Assembly: GCA_030435675.1 (NCBI GenBank)
Contig: CM059621.1
Span: 5,084,001 to 5,148,000 of the forward strand
From: Steinernema hermaphroditum
Taxonomy: Eukaryota > Nematoda > Chromadorea > Rhabditida > Steinernematidae
Reading direction: 5' to 3'
Length of the DNA: 64,000 nt
Part shown: positions 35,868 through 46,561 of the stretch, in pieces
How positions within the stretch are numbered: the first letter of the stretch is position 1
Layout: each line of letters begins with the position of its first letter
The notes under the pieces: generated by a model
The model's database searches: none
Told to the model about the DNA's origin: nothing
What the model saw: the letters and a program-made list of their open reading frames with translations, nothing else
Made by a program: the position numbers and the translations under genes

Positions 35868-36476
35868 ATGTTGATAGACAATGCCATGATATATGCGAAG
35901 AATACATGTTCATTCTGTATCGGCTTCGTGAGGCAAATTGCAATTACTGCCACACGTTTCGAGAAAATAATGATGTTTTTCTTTAAGGCTCTTCGCTTTT
36001 CTCTGCACATGAAATTGAAAAACAAAGATTTTAATGAGCATGGAGTCACGAAAAAATTTTGTGACTTTGTCAAGTGGCTTACATTATGGTACGAGAACAA
36101 AAGTCGGAAATGGAGCAGTGAAAGGAATGAGTACAAGTTGGCGAGACCTTTGGAAATTGTAACGAAAAGTGGAAGAGTAGAATATGCTTCTTTTAATCGA
36201 GTAATCCAGGCCGCTTGTGATATGGAGGCGCACGGGCGCGAAAGCGAAACCAAGAAAGTAGTACCTATATGGTTGGCAATTTGCGCTAATGTACACTTCT
36301 TCAACATAGCGTACACTTCTGCATCTCTCATGACGATCACATTGGAACATGTAACATATACAGTGGTGCCTGTATGGTTGGTTAAACAATGGGTGAAAAC
36401 ATCTGTCCTAGCTAAACTATGGTCGTGTCAAAGAAGTTTTAACTTGTGGGGCTCATTTGGTTTGCGTAGCTTATGA
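35868..36476 (+). CDS. Possible single-exon ORF (202 aa), doubtful
   Basis: An ATG-started 202-codon frame in AT-rich DNA. It has no recognised motif, and the opposite strand is open over much of the same stretch, so it may be chance or the remnant of a gene. Basic and mildly hydrophobic segments (VVPIWLAICANVHFFNIAYT) are present. Listed because an open frame this long is unusual in the region; I cannot support a function. Confidence 0.25.
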   Translation: MLIDNAMIYAKNTCSFCIGFVRQIAITATRFEKIMMFFFKALRFSLHMKLKNKDFNEHGVTKKFCDFVKWLTLWYENKSRKWSSERNEYKLARPLEIVTKSGRVEYASFNRVIQAACDMEAHGRESETKKVVPIWLAICANVHFFNIAYTSASLMTITLEHVTYTVVPVWLVKQWVKTSVLAKLWSCQRSFNLWGSFGLRSL

Positions 36477-37977
36477 ATTTTAGGACTCAGCCTGATTTCA
36501 ATTAGGAATTGATTAAGATCCCTAGTTTTGGTGTTTAGTCTTGCTGGTGGAAGCCTTAGATGCATACCATTTACGTTTCGTTGGGGACTATGAATACATG
36601 ATAGCATGCTTGCCTCTTCGAAAAATGATATTTGTCTTTTCCCAAAGCCAACGACGGCAAAAGCTTACGGAAGAATTCGAATCCGAAAGGGTCCAAAAGG
36701 TAAATCGAATGGCGTTATCAACGGGCATAGACTGCGTGACTGCTAGCGATAATTTCTATCAGCAGGTGCCCCAGTAGTTAAAGTTTTTACTTGGATGTAG
36801 TCCGCTTGCGAATTCACCTAGAGCCACCGTCTTATCCCGATTTTAGTCCAACAGGCTTGACTATCGTTACTAGAGTATTTCAAGGGAGGAATCGTTCAGT
36901 TCTAAAGAAAATTAGTAATGTGCTATTCCAATTCCCGGAAAGCATTCATTCATCCCCACACAGTTAGCTAAAAAAATTCTAGGAATAATCAGTGGGCCAA
37001 TTTTATTTGGTCTTCCCCGTTTAACGCTTAATTATTCCTGAATGATGATAACACTAAAATCGTTTTTCATAAGCAAACGATATGTTTTTTCTTGTGATGA
37101 ACATGGAGTTTCATAGTTTTCCGTGTTTCCGAGGTCGATCGGCCGGCTCGTCCACTCGCTCTCTCTGAACATGGTGGAATAAACGTTAAATCTTCCATCT
37201 AAAACCTCTAGAAAACAATCATCCCACTCAGTTCAATAAAAAAAATGACGATTTGGTGGTTTGTTTTAATAACATTTCATTCATGGAATGCGTTCATTTG
37301 GCACCATTCATTCAATTCCAGAAATACTAACTGTGATCAATGGATGAAGTGCAACTGACTTCGTGGGATGTGGTATACTGGGATTCGAAGAGTTGACGAA
37401 GAAAAGTCAATTTCAGTTTAATTGTGATGAGACCTGAAAGCTCCCGGCATTCGGTCGTATATTGAAAAGTTGCCTTGGCCAAGAACAAAGAACACCGTTA
37501 AATTCTATATGACAGTTTGAGGGTGGGAAACTGAACCTACTTTGATTATATGTTGAAAAATGTGGTAGTACACATGAGACCATTTCTAGATCCTTCAAAC
37601 AGGCTGGAATCGAAGGCTGTTTCGCCATGCGTTTTACAAAGCTCTTCTAAAGAGTGTGTCGCTTAAGATGTTAAGGCCTGGATTTAGCATGTCAGGTGCT
37701 AGCCGACAAGACATTCTCGAATAATCCTATTTTGTGGCTCAAGGTGGTTCGTGGAAGCATTTGTCGGTATCAAAATCTCGTTCCCCCAATCAAATATGAT
37801 TACGACACATCACAGATCGAAATCTAACGACGTGTTTACGGTTTCCCGACGCCTGAATTCCGAATTCGATTATGCGTCATCCGGGAGGCAGCTGAGACAA
37901 GAGCGTATGATTACTTCTCGTTGGCGCGCCATTGTCAGGAAGGAAGTAAAATGCTACCTATTCACGCCAGGTTCGAC
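36477..37977. other. Intergenic, mostly unreadable
   Basis: A frame at about 36541-36700 (LVEALDAYHLRFVGDYEYMI) looks coding-like and ends at an AAG|GTAAAT donor-like site, but no partner exon was found. Nothing else was recognised. Confidence 0.4.
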
Positions 37978-38256
37978 ATGTCCGTTCCCTTTAGGCAGGT
38001 CGCATCTTCCGAAGGTAAGACGACATAGGGTGTCGTCCCTACTAGCACGCTTGTTTCAGCAATGTTTGACATATTTTTCGTCACAACCTGCCTGTGCATC
38101 TGCCTCATTGTCGTCGCGTTTGCGGCGTTCTTCTACTTTATGTCCAAAATGATTCGCCGAGCTGTTTCAAACCGGGCCGAGCAATACGAGAAAAACGCGT
38201 CTTACCAACTTATGGTCACGACAAGGCCTCTGATGAGGAATGCTTATTATGTGTAG
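37978..38256 (+). CDS. Small single-pass membrane protein (micro-TM copy 2)
   Basis: Exons 37978-38014 (37 nt) and 38060-38256 join in frame to 77 residues. N-terminus MSVPFRQVASSEAMFD, one span (IFFVTTCLCICLIVVAFAAF), then FYFMSKMIRRAVSNRAEQYE and a short polar tail ending NAYYV. The first exon has the same length and phase as that of the gene at 39566-39864. An AATAAA lies at 38279, 23 bp after the stop. There is no signal-peptide cleavage site visible, so it is probably a single-pass protein with a basic cytoplasmic tail. Function unknown. Confidence 0.65.
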
Positions 38257-39565
38257 CGTCTTCTGTTCCATATTGCTCAATAAAAGCTTTTCTATAAGAA
38301 CCTCTGATCCATCGCGGCACGCTATCTTCCATAATCTATGTGTTCGTCACAAAAAGTGACACGTCTTTCCTGGTAATTATTTATTTTGAGAGCGCACGCC
38401 TCGCGGATTGTCATTGATTAGCGATTGCGTCAAAGACTAAATGCTAAGTATTCGTAGCTGCTTATCGAAGAAAGCGATGAGGGGAAGATAATTCGTATCG
38501 GAAGTTGTGTGTCACAGCGCGCCATCTAGGCTAGAGGAAAGTATCTTGTGGTTACAATTTATTCCAATGGCAATGACATTCAAAAGATAGATTACAATGC
38601 ACATCGAAAAAAACATAGATCGTAGAAACAAAGTCGCTGTTTCTCTGACATACCTGTAAAAAAAGATCACAAAATACAGATATAATAGGGCCACTTCTAT
38701 TGATCCCTTCAATTGGACTGGTTGAAGTGGTCAACAACTCCATTGTTGATAAAGCAGATGCAATCCACTGGTATCAAAGTGGTTCGCGTGTCAGCTGGTT
38801 CATGTTCAAATGACTACATAATCCACTTCAACAAATGTTGCCTGCTACTTAAGACCGGGCCATACTTGTGAGTCACAGGCTGTGTCTCAAATATTCGTTT
38901 GCGATTTTTGAACTCAAATTTTTGTGGCTTGACCTGCACTTGACTTTCTCGTTTTTATTCCAATCTACCGTGGTCGACAATGGGCGCACTGTCAGTCTCG
39001 AAGGCATAGTGACTGCGAATCGGTGTATTGAAGGTGTCTGTATGGCTCACTGAGAGCGTGTCTGATTTGTAATCGGTCGGTGTCGGTTCGGGGAACGCAC
39101 AAGCAAGGTTCCGGTCAGTTTGCGCGAACGGTCAGTTTGATCAAAAAAAAGTTGGTCAGTTTGCGTCAATATTTGCATCGGCTTTCAAATGGCATTTTTT
39201 TCGGAACAATCAAAAAACAATCATTACAAAAGTGGCCCATTTTCAATGTACCAACCCAATAGTATGCAGCAAAGTACAATCAGCTCTTCTAAAATGATAA
39301 TAAGGTGGTAAGATTGACAACGACAACACCGCCTCCAAAAAAGGCTATCTAATTTCTGCACCACCGAGATCATTTATTGTTTGAAATATCACATGTGCTT
39401 GATAGCATGCTGTTTGTAAAAAGTACGAAAAGATGAAGCAGACCAATGAATACAGTATTTACAACACGAACAAAGGATACAAAATATGATAACATCGTTA
39501 GCTGAATGACGGAACTTAAAAGGAACGTAATACGATTTAAACATCGGAAAATTAATAATACGAAA
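38257..39565. other. Intergenic, with one mariner-type terminus
   Basis: At about 39230-39260 the sequence TTTTCAATGTACCAACCCAA is the inverted copy of the mariner-type end at 3134. The other end was not found. A - strand hydrophobic frame at about 38550-38655 (FFSMCIVIYLLNVIAIGINC) could be a decayed relative of the nearby micro-TM genes. Confidence 0.45.
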
Positions 39566-39864
39566 TTAATGTTTGACCATATCAACGTAAACAGACGCTT
39601 GTGTAATTCTGCGCTCGTTGATTCGCGCAATTTGGATCCGCAGCTCCGTTTCGTTTTCATCACTCCTGACAGTAATGGCCCGTTGAATCATGAGGGACAC
39701 ACAGCAGAAGATGAGAGCGAAGGTGATGAGAACTGTGGCAAGCGATATGCAAACGATGACGATGAGCGCGTCGTAGGAATTCGCTGAACATATTGGTATA
39801 CTTAAGCGCTGTCAGATACACTCTTACCATCAATGGATGACGTTGTGCTGGAGACAGTGTCCAT
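39566..39864 (-). CDS. Small single-pass membrane protein (micro-TM copy 3)
   Basis: Exons 39864-39828 (37 nt) and 39783-39566 join in frame to 84 residues: MDTVSSTTSSIDANSYDA, then the span LIVIVCISLATVLITFALIF, then CCVSLMIQRAITVRSDENET and a charged tail (RIQIARINERRITQASV). The LMIQRAITVR stretch after the span lines up with KMIRRAVSNR in the gene at 37978-38256, and exon 1 length and phase are identical. Probably a paralog set with the 35450-35735 gene. Function unknown. Confidence 0.65.
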
Positions 39865-40626
39865 GGTACAGCACTCAAAGAAGAACTGTTGATTTTACGG
39901 ACACCAGCCGGGCAAAATGGAGATGATGATAATTGCCGAAGCGAGCCTGCAAGGACAAGACAGACTCACAGATTTCCTTCCGCTAGCAATATGCGCGCTT
40001 CCGTTTATGTCAACCAAAAAAAACCAATGTGCGTCACATGTGCATGTCGACGGCATTTCTGCGAAGAATGGTCCCAACTGCAGAAATCTTCACCTTGTCG
40101 ACTACAATGAACCATGTTTGAACTTTTAACTTTTTGTTCCATATCATCACGTCACGACAATCTTCGGCGACGCCAAACATGTTCCGCAGCCCCATCCCAA
40201 ATCAAGTTTTTCTCGACAGTTGTCATTGATCTCTATATGCAATTGGCCTTTCATCCGGCATCAGTGGCAGTAGCTCTACCAGAGTCGAAGTCAACGATTC
40301 CATTGTACTCATAAGGTACAAAGAAGATCCGTAGATCACTGTAGTTGCTGCTTCTCTTTTTTTTCTTTGACGGGGGCACATCAGGGTAGACGTTCTGCAC
40401 AAATAATTGGCGGATAAGGAGAGCTGGAATGCCGGAGAAGGCAGACGTTATCCCGGTTTCGGAAAAGAATACTCTATCGCGAAGTGTGCTTTCGAAGGGT
40501 CGAAAAACACCAAAGAATAAGAGCAGTATCGGCCCTGCTTGGCGATCGAGCGCTGGTGACCGTCGATAATTCTTGTCAGGTACTTGTAGAATTCTTGGGA
40601 TTCAGGTCACTCAAGTCAGGATCCTG
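39865..40626. other. Intergenic with dispersed repeat
   Basis: The block at about 40045-40100 (GGCATTTCTGCGAAGAATGG then AACTGCAGAAATCTTCACCT) recurs diverged at about 45075-45130. No gene recognised. Confidence 0.45.
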
Positions 40627-40857
40627 AAATGGCTTGAGAGGGGGAGGAAAGGATACGGTATGTTCATCTGATGCATCGGGTAGACTTCCATCGTCTGGTC
40701 CATAACGGCGTCACTCGACACGTACACGCCCGGTTCTCAGAGAAGGAAATGCTGGCGACGGTCAGGATGTGGTTGGGGACAGGGTGAACCCATTGAAATG
40801 TACATGGCACACGACTGCACCTCCTGGAAGGAAGATTCAGTATCAAGTGAAGTGTCC
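40627..40857 (+). repeat. Direct duplication, left copy (contains CUB exon scrap)
   Basis: About 230 bp starting AATGGCTTGAGAGGG match 41636-41867 with few differences. The last ~110 bp are a piece of the CUB exon of the astacin gene (compare 48978-49075). The copy breaks off at GTGAAGTG, where unrelated GTCCATCCGT repeats begin. Confidence 0.8.
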
Positions 40858-41635
40858 ATCCGTTGTGTCCATCCAAGTGTCCATCCGTAATATAATCCAT
40901 CCGTTGCCAATGGCCGTACCTGACCAATTCTCTAGGTGGGCGAATTGGCAGCGTTGTTCTTTCTCAGGTAACCACGAAAGCATGGAACCGTCCGCAAGAG
41001 CACACAGGACTTCCACGGCGGGACACACAGTCCACAGGGCACCACACAGGACTTCCCTAAATCACGATACAACGAGGCACCACACAGGACTTCCACGAGG
41101 GGACACGCCACGGAGAGTCTTAAGTATCTTTCACTAGGTCTCGGGCACCGGCACCGTTTTATGTTCACGTTGCCACCGGCGCCGGAGACGGCGCCGGTAA
41201 GGGCACCTTGTGAAAGAGCCATTAGTAGCGCCGAACCGACGTTTTCACGATTCACGCAGCAAGCTGAAGGCGAAGACGAAACTCGGGGCACCAGAACCAG
41301 TTAGGCGTTGACTAACTGAGGCTCACGAGGTCTGACCAATCTCTCCGGGACCAATCTGTCTGTGACCGCTCAGTGCTCTCTCCGTTCTCTTAGGAGCACG
41401 AATGGCTCCCTTTTATTGGCCCCGACCGGAAGCCTGAGTCAGCTGATTGTTCCCGCATGGTTCCCAGGCTCGGCGACCCTTATCGCCGTGTGGGATCAGC
41501 TGGCCGCTTCATGTGGCCTTTGTTTGGGTTTTGCAGCTCTGGGATTCAGAAAGAAATGTGATGTGCTTGTTAGTCACGAAGAGAAACTATTAATGGTTCT
41601 AATTGGTGGGCAGAGCCCATAAGCATACCCTTACA
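40858..41635. other. Repeat-rich insert between duplicated CUB scraps
   Basis: Begins with GTCCATCCGT-type short repeats (40855-40910), then three copies of CACACAGGACTTCC at about 40999, 41042 and 41083, followed by GC-rich DNA with GGCGCCGG palindromes (41169-41205). No coding family recognised. It may be an inserted element or LTR remnant. Confidence 0.45.
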
Positions 41636-42215
41636 ATGGCTTGAGAGGGGGAAGAAAGGATACAGTATGTTCACCTGGTGCATCGGGTAGACTTCCATCG
41701 TCTGGTCCATAACGGCGCCACTCGACACGTACACGCCCGGTTCTCAGAGAAGGAAATGCTGGCGACGGTCAGGATGTGGTTGGGGACAGGGTGAACCCAT
41801 TGAAATGTACATGGCACATGACTGCACCTCCTGGAAGGAAGATTCAGTATCAAGTGAAGTATGTGGGCTTCGACAACAAAGAAGACGCACTGTGCCGCAC
41901 GGATTGTAGAGCTGGAGGACTGGGTATTAAGGGCTTGGAGAAGACTTGGATGCCCGAAGGAATGCGTTTCTGCTGTCCTGCACAGTACAACAACATCATA
42001 ACAATCGCGTCTAATCTACTTGATGTCCAACCTTGGAACAGCTTTCGCTAAACCGACTTCATATTTCAATACAGACTCGGTAGGAAGTTATACAGTATCC
42101 CTGCCCCTATTTGAAATGTATAATTTAGTGTCGCTGAACATAGGCATATGCTCATATGTCTACCAAATTCTGAGCGCCGACGGCACACGGTACTATCATA
42201 TCATCCTATGAACTC
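41636..42215 (+). pseudogene. Broken duplicate of the astacin-gene CUB and lectin exons
   Basis: 41740-42060 matches the CUB exon of the gene at 46562-49733 ([40 protein letters not shown]) but has a stop where that gene has Tyr (TAA near 42050). After the same short intron-like spacer, 42110-42180 matches the beginning of the lectin exon ([13 protein letters not shown]), which then breaks off. It shows that the CUB-lectin order existed before the duplication. Confidence 0.8.
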
Positions 42216-42401
42216 CCAAACCGGTATCCGAGGCAACACTAAGACTCGGAAAACTGCAGTACACTTGGAAGCGCCTCCCGGGAGGTTCCCATTCCCAGTG
42301 TACTGAATACGGCCATTAGAGTGGATGTATGAGTTGAGGTGGTGCCCAAAAAGGGTGGGAGAACTCCAGGAATCATCGTTCCATGGATCAGAGGACCGCA
42401 C

Positions 42402-43263
42402 TTACCCAGCACCATCCCAGACGAGCTTGGAAGCGATGTTCTCAATGATCTTTCCGCACTTCTCCACGTTGGGATCGCTGGCGTTGTGCTTGGGAATGAA
42501 GGTGCCGAAGCGCGGAATGGTGACGAAGTCGTCGTAGTGACAGTCGGCCTTCGAAAGTCCGTCGGGGTTCTTGCAGCAGCCGGCCAGCTGATTCCACTCC
42601 TCGCTTCCCACCATGCCATGGAAGTACATGTAGTCGGGCAGTGAGCGAACGTTCTGGATGGAACTCATCAGGCCGTTACCGACGACGAATCCCTTGAAGT
42701 TGGCGAAAGAGGGCTAAAGAAGGGAGCAGTCATAGGGTGCTGTACAAATACGAGGGATAGGTTTTGTTCCTTGAGGATGTGCTGGATGAGGGTGGGCACA
42801 TAGACGCCGCCGTACGACTCTCCGGTGACGTAGAAGTCGCGATCGAGGAGCTCCGGGTAGACGGTGAAGAAGTCCAGCAGGGCGTTGTAGTAGTCAATAG
42901 CGCTCTGGAAAGGGGCAACTTTAGATGGGTGATGGCTGTGGTGTTTTCATTGAAGGAGCCTTAGTAGACCGTTCTCTTCGAGGTCTCTGACCTCCATGAA
43001 TAGTCATAGACATAAAAGGTAACCATAAACGGGCATTTATACAAGAGCCAATCAGTTTGCTAGCTCATATACAAGTGGCTGATGGCTGTTTTGGTTGTCC
43101 AAGATCGATGTGAACCTACCAAATTGTCATTGTAGGTGGTGTCAATGGAGACGTTCGGTTCTTGGTAGGAGAAGCCGACTCCACGTGGTCCTTCCAAGAA
43201 GATCATGTTGTAGCCCTTGTTCCACGAGTAGACGTTCTCGAAGAGGGTCTTTCCGTCGGGACA
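42402..43263 (-). pseudogene. Serine carboxypeptidase (S10) gene fragment
   Basis: Three - strand exons are readable: 43263-43120 ([19 protein letters not shown] ... [12 protein letters not shown]), about 42904-42776 (FYVTGESYGGVYVPT, which holds the catalytic Ser in GESYGG) and about 42716-42402 (FKGFVVGNGLMSS ... LVWDGAG). This is the lysosomal/secreted serine carboxypeptidase family (cathepsin A-like). The signal peptide and N-terminal ~80 residues are missing upstream, and the C-terminal half with the catalytic Asp and His is missing downstream, although a GTAAGT donor remains at the break. The remaining exons have no stops, so it is a recent fragment, inserted inside the duplicated CUB/lectin/F-box-like segment. 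Confidence 0.8.
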
Positions 43264-43640
43264 CTACAGTATGGGCCATAAAGATAGCCTCACCTAGTGT
43301 TTTTCCGGTTTCTGTCTTCGTTGTGACTTTGATTACAAAAGCTGTACACCATTCGAAAGAGCGTCGAAAATGATGACGGACAGCTTTCATTCCGAAATCA
43401 GTCGGGAAAAATTTTGAAATTTTTAGAGACAAAATAAAAAAGTGTCCAATTTCACCGGGCCATATTGATAGCCTCACCCTGTGTAAAACTCGTTTTATGC
43501 AACACAAATGAACAATGCAACAACATGGTGCAGTAAATAACATTAAAATTTGATATTTAGCGGATCTAAGTGTAGTTTGGACAATGCCCAGTGACTGCAC
43601 CTCCTGGAAGGAACATTCAGTATCAAGTGAAGTGAAACAC
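43264..43640. repeat. Short direct repeats and another CUB-exon scrap
   Basis: GGGCCATAAAGATAGCCTCA (about 43271) recurs as GGGCCATATTGATAGCCTCA (about 43459), about 188 bp apart. At 43588-43635 a fourth copy of the CUB-exon string GACTGCACCTCCTGGAAGGA appears, marking another breakpoint of the duplication. Confidence 0.6.
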
Positions 43641-43889
43641 TAGTGAAACATGTCAAAATGCTAGCCCCACTAAAGGATCTTTGCTTTTTTATGTTCTTCG
43701 AGGAGAATTTCAGCCTCTTTGGCTTCAGGATTCGCGTTATATTCGCGGAGTTAGACAGTTTCCACATGCGTATCTGCGATGCTTACAGTGCATCCGATGC
43801 CGACGTTTGGCACATCTCAAAAACAAATACGCAAAATAATGCGACGGAGGTATTTAAACTCTAGAAGTGAATGAACTCCATGGTGAACC

Positions 43890-44756
43890 ATGGACACGGT
43901 TCCCTATGCATTTGTCGATTTCGTAGTCGAATTGCTGGGACGTCCGGGGATAGATTGGCTGGTTCGAGCTGGTATGAGAGGAATCTGGACAGAAATCGCC
44001 CAAGTTTACAAACGCGAACGGCGTTATTATAGCGTTCGTCTTTGGTGTAGTGAATCAAAGCTCCAGTGCGCTTTTGAAACTATTGATCACACTACTTTTG
44101 AGTTCTCATCATTCTTGGATGTACGAGAGGTCCTAAAAACGGAGCGCCGATTTCTTCGTATCCATTTTATCGCAGGCGCACGTGACAGTTGTCCCGATGA
44201 CCAGAAACTCTTTCTCACGTTCAACCAGGATGAGTTGGCCAAGCTCAAGAAGCTCTTCGTTTGGCACTGCTGCCAGACACGCCTCTCTTTGTGGAGCCCG
44301 AACGTGCAGCCGTGTATTTTGAATGTTGTCTTCAGGAAAGTGTACTTTAGCTATAGCATCTCTCTTTGGTATGACAGTCCACTGGCCGCGGATTTCTTGA
44401 AGGATCAGATCGAAAATAGCCCAACTCTCCAACACATCGCACTCCGTGATACGTGTACACAATCATTGCTGCCGCTCGCAAAAACCTTTTGTCTTCGAGC
44501 AGACATCACGATTTTTAGGAGTGTAAGTGTAGATTGCGCCTTAGACAAAGAGTTCCTACAGGAGGTTCTTGATGTTTGGAGAAGAAATTATCACTACGTG
44601 CGCGTTCTTAACTTCGTTCGCTCGGCTGAGGTAGCGGAATACATACACTCCATAATGCAACAGGACGACGGCCATTATAAACTACTTGACAAGGCACGAG
44701 GAAAAGTTGCTCATTACTCGGAAGAGTCTGATAAAGCACGTCTCGCAGTATTGTAA
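43890..44756 (+). CDS. F-box-like nematode protein (copy A)
   Basis: A single-exon 288-residue frame starting MDTVPYAFVDFVVELLGRPG. This start pattern (MDxVPxxF...V..L) is typical of large nematode-specific F-box-like/FBA families, which are thought to recruit substrates to SCF ubiquitin ligases. The body has the leucine- and aromatic-rich repeating pattern of such proteins, e.g. SWDVREVLKTERRFLRI-like segment and FLKDQIENSPTLQHIALRD. It is about 75-80% identical by eye to the gene at 50074-50976, including about 150 bp of upstream sequence, so it belongs to the segmental duplication. AATAAA at 44805. Family placement is tentative; the coding status is strong. Confidence 0.8.
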   Translation: MDTVPYAFVDFVVELLGRPGIDWLVRAGMRGIWTEIAQVYKRERRYYSVRLWCSESKLQCAFETIDHTTFEFSSFLDVREVLKTERRFLRIHFIAGARDSCPDDQKLFLTFNQDELAKLKKLFVWHCCQTRLSLWSPNVQPCILNVVFRKVYFSYSISLWYDSPLAADFLKDQIENSPTLQHIALRDTCTQSLLPLAKTFCLRADITIFRSVSVDCALDKEFLQEVLDVWRRNYHYVRVLNFVRSAEVAEYIHSIMQQDDGHYKLLDKARGKVAHYSEESDKARLAVL

Positions 44757-45168
44757 CTGTCATTTTTGTCCATCTTTCGAATGAATGGCGATTGCTGTGC
44801 TTGCAATAAATCTGTGAAGGTGACCTTTTTCGTATTTTGATGAAAAGATGCATTTCGTGATCCTGGATCCCGATCGGCACGGAGTGACCCAGCTCAGAAT
44901 TCCGAGTTGCCTCCGGCTCGACTCAGTTTACTCCGGAGCCAATCTGACCTCGATCATCCGAATCGCTTTACATACTTACAAGGGAACATTTAAAGGTGCC
45001 ACCAAAGGAATAGACTGAAATTTTGTACACTACAGGGTGTACACCTATATCTCAGTGCATCTTACATGTATATCTCAGTGGCATTTCTGCGAGCGATGGT
45101 TCGAACTGCAGAAATCTTCACCTTGAGGCCCGAACTTTAAACTTTTTATGTTGTGCTAATAATTTACA
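44757..45168. other. Duplicated 3' flank and dispersed repeats
   Basis: 44873-44950 (GACCCAGCTCAGAATTCCGA onward) matches 51055-51130 downstream of the paralogous F-box-like gene, marking the right edge of the duplication. 44981-45003 repeats 25733-25757, and 45075-45130 repeats 40045-40100. Confidence 0.6.
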
Positions 45169-45179
45169 TTATGTGGTCC

Positions 45180-45735
45180 TATTAAATTCGGGCGATTCTG
45201 GAATATGCAACATCATGCTGGAACTCCTGCACCGGTGGATCTTCGTCTTCTCCCTGTTCATGTTGAGGCCGCTTCTTCGGGACACTTCGTCGAGTTCTGT
45301 CACCAGCTGTTGCAGCTCTTCTTCCGTGTTGGCGATCAGCGCGATGTCGTCTGCGAAACGTAGATTGGAGAGCTTCCGGCCGTTGATGTTGATCCCGAAG
45401 TCTTCCCAATCGAGCTCTCTGAAGATTTCTTCGAGCGTCGCCTTGAAGAGTTTCGGGCTGATCGTATCGCCCTGGCCGACTCCTCGCTGGATCTTGATCG
45501 GCACACGTTCTTCACCAATTTGGACGTAGGATGCGGCTTGAACATAAATCTTCCGCAGCAGGTTGACGATCCTAGTCGGAACTCCTTGTTGCTTGGTCGC
45601 GTTCCACACAGCGTTGATTTCCACGGAGTCGAACGCCTTCTCAAAGTCGATGAAAGCGACGAAGAGCGGTAGCCGGTATTCACGCGTCTTTTCTACCAGA
45701 AGATTCACGGCTTGGAGGTGGTCCACGGTTGAATA
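45180..45735 (-). mobile_element. LINE-type reverse transcriptase fragment
   Basis: About 185 open codons on the - strand encode the middle of a non-LTR reverse transcriptase: FVAFIDFEKAFDSVE (motif A), RGVGQGDTISPKLF (motif B), NLRFADDIALIANT (motif C, FADD), then SRRSGLNMNREKTK (motif D). The N-terminal endonuclease and the C-terminus are absent; the frame is otherwise intact. It sits between the two copies of the segmental duplication. Confidence 0.92.
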
Positions 45736-45789
45736 ACCTCGAAACCAGCAAAAATTAAGAAACCATGAAAACAAACCATAAGAAACCAT

Positions 45790-46561
45790 TTCTCTTCTCG
45801 TTCATTTGCAAGTCACCACGCATATTTCATCTTCCTGCTGCCTCCACGTCTGCAATCTTCGTTACGCCGCGCAGCCAGATGTTAGACACTCCAACCATCT
45901 CACAAGAAAAAACAAGAAAGGCATGTGTACACCACACTGCTTCTCATCTGGCTTCAGTGGTAGAACCGGCATCGCGGTTAAAATCATCGCTCCCTTCAGA
46001 AAAGACATAGAACGGAACAAGAACCTGATTTTTTGAAATCTTTTGACTGCTGCTGCAATCTTGTTGGAGTTCGACTTGTATTTCTTCTTCACATATCAGC
46101 AACAACAAAAGTTCAGATCAGCTGAAATGATCATCGGAGAGCAAAAGATAATCGCCTCTGATAACCGTACAGAAGCACTATTGCTATTGCGGTGATCCGT
46201 TTTTGTTTTTCTGTTTCTCTGTGCTCAGGGCCATAGCGTTTGCTAGAAAATGCACTTCTTGAATTCTGTCAGCTTGATCATTAATGGATATGTGTAATAA
46301 TACAAGTAAAAGCATGCAACATACCAGAAAAGTCGACAAAGACGGCGGCAGAATCAAAATGAATTATGCGATGAACGACATACGATTCTTGCTTGACGAT
46401 AGACGTTTTGTGGTTTCCTTATCTTGAGGCGATGAAAACACAAGTGCAGTCAATAGAGCTTTAGCTTTATCGGTAGCAGACGATAACGTCAGCAAGTACG
46501 GTGTATGATCGGCTACCACGATATATAAGGGATACCACAGAGTGGCACTGCCAAGCCAAAA
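45790..46561. other. Intergenic upstream of the astacin gene
   Basis: No gene recognised. An ATATATAAGG TATA-like box lies at about 46520-46530, some 35 bp before the astacin start codon. Confidence 0.5.

Noticed and set aside
42239..42644. Alternative frames over the carboxypeptidase fragment
   Set aside because: Ser/Thr/Pro-rich out-of-frame readings of the S10 exon, with no family resemblance.
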